Shown: piece by piece, positions 58,801 through 64,000 of the stretch
Layout: each line of letters begins with the position of its first letter
Position numbering within the stretch: the stretch's first letter is position 1
DNA from: Lateolabrax maculatus
Lineage: Eukaryota; Chordata; Actinopteri; Acropomatiformes; Lateolabracidae
Direction: 5' to 3'
Assembly (NCBI GenBank): GCA_031216445.1
Contig: CM062210.1
Coordinates: forward strand, 5,142,501 to 5,206,500
Length of the DNA stretch: 64,000 bases
The notes under the pieces: generated by a model
Database searches by the model: none
The model's input: the letters and a program-made list of their open reading frames with translations, nothing else
Told to the model about the DNA's origin: nothing
Position numbers and translations under genes: made by a program

Positions 58801-60870
58801 ATAAACAAATTAACACACACGTTCATCTTTTTTCCAGAGTGCTAGAGGGGCTCGTTTGCATTAAAGGGCTGACGCTAAATTCTTTAAGGATCCTACTACA
58901 AGCAGACAATTTCAGCATGAAACAAAGATGTCAGTATGCACCCAATTTTCCGAAACTCCTACAGTCTAAAACCAGACTGCAGCGGATCAGTTCAACAGTC
59001 CGGACCAAACCAACCCCAGTCTGCTGAGGGGGGGGGGGGGTGACAGGTGGTCAAAAGGATGAATGGGCCTGGCTGGTAGGCTGAGAGCCGCTAGGCCTCC
59101 CCATGCTGGGAGAAAAACCAGGCCACTCCGCAGAGAGAGAGAGAGAGAAAGTCGGAGAAAGAAGGACAGGAAATGAGGACTCAGAGTAACCCGGAGAGAC
59201 AGAACTGTGTTAAAAAAAAAAAAAAAAGAAGAAATAGCACAATATTTGCCACCTGCTCTCTTTCAGGGGACAAACTCACATTAACTCTCCCGGGAAAACA
59301 GCACAGGACAGATACCACCAAGGTTATATGACCAGGACACAAAGAGGACATCTCTCTTCCCAGCAGCCACCTGCATTGATTACGAAGTAACAGGCCGCAT
59401 TTCAAAACCGCTAATTTCGGAGAAGTCTGGACTAAACCCAAAGGGAGGCATCGTGCTGGCTCAGCAGGCGATCACATGCCCCGAGCTTGCAACACTGGAT
59501 CTGGTCTGGCGTATGACCACACAACCCCTTACTTCCATTTCCCTATTCCTTGCTACTGTACGCTGTTTATTCAACTTTGCCCCCACAAATTCCTGGTAAA
59601 GAGTGCAATCAATTTAAAAAAAAATAGGTTCTGTATGTAACATGCTAAACTGTATTAGTTTGGAAGTGAAATGATGGAGCTACATTAGAGTATGACAGTA
59701 AATTGTTCCACTTTTTACATGAGTGTTCAATGCTGTGTTAAAAACAGCCATACAAGAACCTTATTGTCTAATAAAGTACTATAGTAGATTTCTAGTTCAG
59801 AAACTATTGGCCAATTAATCAATTATTTGTTTGACAGAAGATCAATCAGCATTCATTTTATTAATCAATTAATCACATATCCAAAAAAAAAAAAAACTCA
59901 AATTACTAAATTCTCTGGTTCCATTGTCCTAAAATTTGAGGATTTACTGTTATGATATTCTATAGATAACATGATTAATCGATTAGGACACTACACATTA
60001 AACGCAGCCCCGAAGTTAACAAACTTATAATTCATATCAAGCGACATCTGTTCACAGAATAAATACATAATAAAAATCTGACCAAGGGAGAAAACAGGCT
60101 GGGGAGAGTTTTTGATGCTGAAACAATTCAGCTCTTAGTTTCAAATTACTGAATTGATTTTCAGTACCACGGGTGAGAAACCTAGAGCTGCAACAATCAA
60201 TTAATCTATAGTCTGTTTAATCAGTTAATTGTTTTGACTATGTATGTAAAAAAAAGTGAAGAAATTGCTACATTTCTAAAGTGATTGTTTTGTTCGACCA
60301 TCAACAAATCAAAAGATATTCAATTAACTATCAAATGATAAAGAAAAGGTGCCATTTTTTACACTTGAGCACCTGAAACCACTGAAAAATAAAACCTTTC
60401 TTATTTATTTATTTATTTATTATTGTTGCTGATTCATTTTCTATCAATCATGTTCAGATATCAAATACATCCCGGCCACAGCTAACAGATCCTGAGTGTA
60501 GTATTACTGTATCTAACACACAGCCCCTTCACTGTGTCCTGCCAGCATGGCCAGGTGGCCCACTTTGCATACAGTGTCCTCGTCCTTGTCACAGAGGTTA
60601 AACAAACATGACGCTGACTTGCATCAATAAAAAGGAAACGACGTTGCATAACTGGAATAAAACAGGAGAAATATTAAAAAACAAAACCCCGGATTACTCA
60701 GAACAATCCACGCGCAAGTGTTTTAACGCGAAAGGTTGTTCTAATGTTTTTTTGGCTCCATTATTAAGCCACTTCCTGACACAGAGAGGAGGCATTTCCA
60801 GGGAGCCGAGTCGTCCGAGTGAGCGGGGCAAACAGGAAACATAACTCTGACCTGCCTGTCAGTGTTATAT

Positions 60871-60872
<2 letters not shown>

Positions 60873-60906
<34 letters not shown>
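60873..60906. repeat. (CA)17 microsatellite
   Basis: An uninterrupted CA run just upstream of a moderately CpG-rich stretch in abi1 intron 1. Confidence 0.95.
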
Positions 60907-60908
<2 letters not shown>

Positions 60909-63666
60909 GGAAAACACTCCCTTGGACAAACAAAAGTCACCATCAAGTTGAGAAAGTGGGGCAGTGACTCCTCTGTCCTCGGTTGAACACACAGGCTGTA
61001 ACAGAGCTTTCCCCATGTGCTTCGGCCTGCTGAGCTGCAGCTGCAGCCCACACTGAGCGCTCACTGCAGCTCCACAGCCTCCATGACGGGAGCCGAGAGA
61101 GGGAGCGAGACGAGGCGATGGAAACTGTGAGGAAGGAGCGCCGCCGGGACGAGCCGCTTCAAGCTGAGGCATGTCGATGTGTGCGTGGTTCAAGTCGGGT
61201 GCACAGTTTGTTGTTGTGTGTGTGTGTGTGTTTCTATGAGGAGGCAGAGTGAGTATCTCCAGCAGACAGAGAGGGCTTATGAAAAGTGCACTGTTAGTCT
61301 GACACTCGCTTCATGCCGGGCGAGCAACGTGTGCAGAAAAAGCTTAAAATCCTGCTTTTTTTTTATGTCAGCGCTTTGAACAAGGACAGAATCGCAAATC
61401 GGTCAGACGCATGAAACAGAACTTTTCACGGGGTTTCGTTGAAGTTAGAGTAAAATACTGAACATTGGCCCGTCAGCATCACCCACCCCTACTGTACTCT
61501 TCATGCACAGCTGCAAGAGAATGACATTTGAAGACTGCCAAGTACTTTTTTTTCACATTTTACATCTCATTAGTTTGGGTCTCAGGGGAGAGTTTTAGTC
61601 CCATGGCGACCTAAATACTATTTTTGGAGCCTCTTCTATTTACCAAAAGCAAACCACACTAAATTCTTGTCATTTCATACAAAAGTGGTCAGATTTAAAG
61701 ACCCCCAATGCTAGCACTATGGTCGATATTGGCCTTTAAAACTCAGGCTTGGTGTTGTTTTGTTCTTGTGTACCCCAGTTTTAGTAGCGATACCCAAACA
61801 CTTTTTGCAATATTTTAAGGTTTTTTGTCTAATGTAGGAGTAGAGTTGAGTACAAGAACTTCTCCTTAAAAAAAAACAACTAAAAATGGCAAAATTATGA
61901 GTTAAATCAGGAACTATGTGAATAAGGAATAAGTTAACAAGACCAGACATTCGATGCCAACCTGACAGTTTTTAACACTAAAAATCAGTACAAAATAAGG
62001 GCAAATACGGGAAATTAAATGTTAGTATTGGCCTTCAAAACAAGTGCTGAGTCTGAGAAATACTAAAAAAAATTTCAATATACCAAAATAAGCCAAAGTT
62101 CTCAAATTGTATCTAAAAGAATGATTTCACAACTTCTTCACATCTTAAATAACTACAAATCTGACCGGATATACGATGCCATCTGTGCCACACATTTGCG
62201 TCAGTATGTAGGTTTGATACCCAGCCCTACAAAACACTGAAGTCTCGTCACTTTGGCAGGAAAATGCTCAAATTAAAAGATTTGAAATATCTGCAAGAAA
62301 CATGGGCGGCTGGCAACTGTAGTCTAGACTGTAGGCTTTCAAAACGTACTTATTTCATCCAGAATACTGTCACGCCGCTAAAAATGGACTCAAAAGTAAA
62401 AAAATTCCCAACCATAAATTAAGATACATTGTTTCTGCTTTTCTATATATGAATATAAATCTCCATATTGTGCCAGTGTGGGAAATCAGTTTGTAATGCT
62501 TCTATCTCATGTTACAGCTGGCTGGGGTAAATAAAACCCATAACACACACAGACATTCCCACACTCAGGTCCACAGTGTTCAATCTCACCGTGTCTGAAC
62601 TACCGTCATAAATACCTGCACAAAAAACACACATCTTGCTTTAAAAAGTAAAGTGGGGTGAAAAAAGGTTTAATTTTAGTCTTATATGGGGCAAACACGA
62701 CAGCCTTGTAGTGTTTGCGTGAGGCTATAAGTGGCCCAAAGCTTCAGAGCCGTGCCTCACGACGCCAGACCGTCCGAGGAAGAGGAAGAAAACAAAATTA
62801 CAGGGAGTCTTCGGGGAGTACAGCTGGAATGGACACACCCTCTGCAGCCGATACGGTGGGTTTGTCTTCCTTCCTGCTGAAAAATGTTTTCTCACCACCG
62901 CTGTTTATCTGTCACTCGTAGGGCAGCTCTGACTCTTTCAGGGTTTTTTTTTCAGTTGTGGCTCACCACAGATATCACTGTGCTAAAATTGAAAAAGACA
63001 AAGCCATCTGTGGATATCGTGACACCATTTTAAAGTATTGAAGATGCGCTGACAATACACACTGACCTCACATTTAAATACAGGGTCTTTCAGGATAAAA
63101 ACTTGCTGCTTTGAGAAGCAGTGAAGGCAGATGTGAAGCCCCACACAGGCCAGCAGAGATTAAATCAAGCTGTGTTCCCATGAATAAGTTGAGGGGGAGA
63201 AAAATCAATACCTCCAACCCTTATTGACCAACTAACAATCGCTTTACATTCCTCCCTCTGTCCCACAGCCTTGTTGCAAGCCTGCATTAACCCCAAAACA
63301 AGCAGATTCCGATGCACAATTATGCTTTAATGTGGCTTTATAGACGCTTTAAGGGTCAAAAAAAAAAAAAATGCACTGACATTAAAGCATTTGCTGAGTG
63401 CTTACAAGTCCATAACGCAGTCACTATATTCCTGCAGCATCCCAATGGGGACTTAAACTGTTTCTGTGGTATTAAATGGTGAGCTCAATGACCTTATGGA
63501 GTGTAATGGACTGCTATGTTCATATAATATTCATACAGACTTATTATAGTTGTAGTGTGACATTTAGTTATATGTGTATACATTTAAAACGAAGTGTCAG
63601 CATCAAATAAAGCCAACAAAGTGCAGCAACTTTCTTGTAGTTGTTTATATATATATATATATATAC

Positions 63667-63722
63667 ACAAGTTTCAGCTGCTAAAGATAATATATATATT
63701 ATTTTTAGCAGCTGAAACTTGT
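63667..63722. repeat. 56-bp near-perfect palindrome
   Basis: A 19-bp arm (ACAAGTTTCAGCTGCTAAA, 63667-63685) is exactly inverted at 63704-63722. The arms enclose the self-palindromic ATAATATATATATTAT with one G/T step between. The whole could extrude as a cruciform or fold as one hairpin. A TA run at 63646-63666 abuts it. Confidence 0.9.
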
Positions 63723-64000
63723 TCAGTTGAGCTGCTGTAAAACACACAGGCCTCCCTATCAGCAGGGAGAGTGGAGGCAGTTTCTGAAAAACCGACCCAG
63801 TGTAATAATAATAATACTAATACTAATAATAATACCCATAATGATGATAATAAAAAGTGGACACTCCCTCTGCGTAAATCGGAGTTAATGCAAGAAATAG
63901 TCCGCGCACAAACAAGCTGGCTGAACTACAAAGCCCTCAAAACATTAAAAAAAAAAAAAAAAAAGAAAAACTGCTCCCAGCTTTGGGCGGAGAGCTTCGT

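Larger units (their letters stand above)
52875..64000 (-). other. abi1 first intron (part)
   Basis: No exon matching the Abi1 N terminus was found here, so this should be intron 1, cut by the window end. It holds a 13-G run at 59028-59040, a CA run at 60873-60906, AT-rich repeat copies at 59810-60000 and 60180-60380, a GC-richer patch at about 61020-61170, a possible duplicated repeat at about 61560-62230, a long palindrome at 63667-63722 and an (AAT)n-like tract at 63803-63852. I see no supported gene. Confidence 0.6.

Noticed and set aside
60741..61193. Minus-strand 150-aa open frame in a GC-richer patch, considered as an alternative abi1 first exon
   Set aside because: The protein does not resemble Abi1, it runs through a CA repeat (poly Val-Cys), and no donor joins it in phase to the second exon.
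52875..64000. Search for abi1 exon 1 (MAELQMLLEEE)
   Set aside because: No minus-strand sequence encoding this N terminus with a matching donor was found by eye, so the exon is assumed to lie beyond the window.

Overview
The window is vertebrate nuclear DNA, almost certainly from a ray-finned and probably percomorph fish. It has GT-AG spliced genes with short introns, many CA and GT microsatellites, a hAT-type MITE, tRNA-derived SINE pieces, and dispersed repeats of kinds common in percomorph genomes. The gene order APBB1IP, PDSS1, ABI1 matches the block on human 10p12.

Layout. Positions 1-8465 hold the 3' two thirds of apbb1ip (RIAM) on the plus strand; its first exons lie before position 1. 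A complete 19-exon SelO-family (protein AMPylase) gene on the minus strand spans 9079-13552. It carries Cys where selenoprotein O has Sec, and it has a secretory-type leader. Complete pdss1, the catalytic subunit of the polyprenyl diphosphate synthase for ubiquinone side chains, follows on the plus strand at 14493-18580 in 11 exons. From about 19355 to the end the window is abi1 (Abl interactor 1) on the minus strand. Eleven coding exons, from the second to the last, lie between 52874 and 20940. The first coding exon was not found and should lie beyond 64000.

Gene relations. apbb1ip and the SelO gene converge. The SelO gene and pdss1 diverge from a shared region of about 0.94 kb, more than half of which is a 510-bp hAT-like element flanked by a perfect 8-bp target duplication. 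pdss1 and abi1 converge, with their poly(A) signals only about 90 bp apart. RIAM (Rap1 to Ena/VASP, profilin and talin) and Abi1 (WAVE complex, Abl adaptor) both act on actin at the membrane. PDSS1 and the SelO family belong to mitochondrial and redox biology, although this SelO has an ER-like leader.

The rest is introns and UTRs. The abi1 introns hold microsatellites, old transposable-element fragments, two long hairpins and a possible octamer-containing regulatory element. I found no tRNA or rRNA genes, no CRISPR array and no intact autonomous transposon. Exon coordinates come from reading splice sites by eye, checking reading phase from exon to exon, and comparing with remembered human protein sequences. 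They have not been checked against transcripts.
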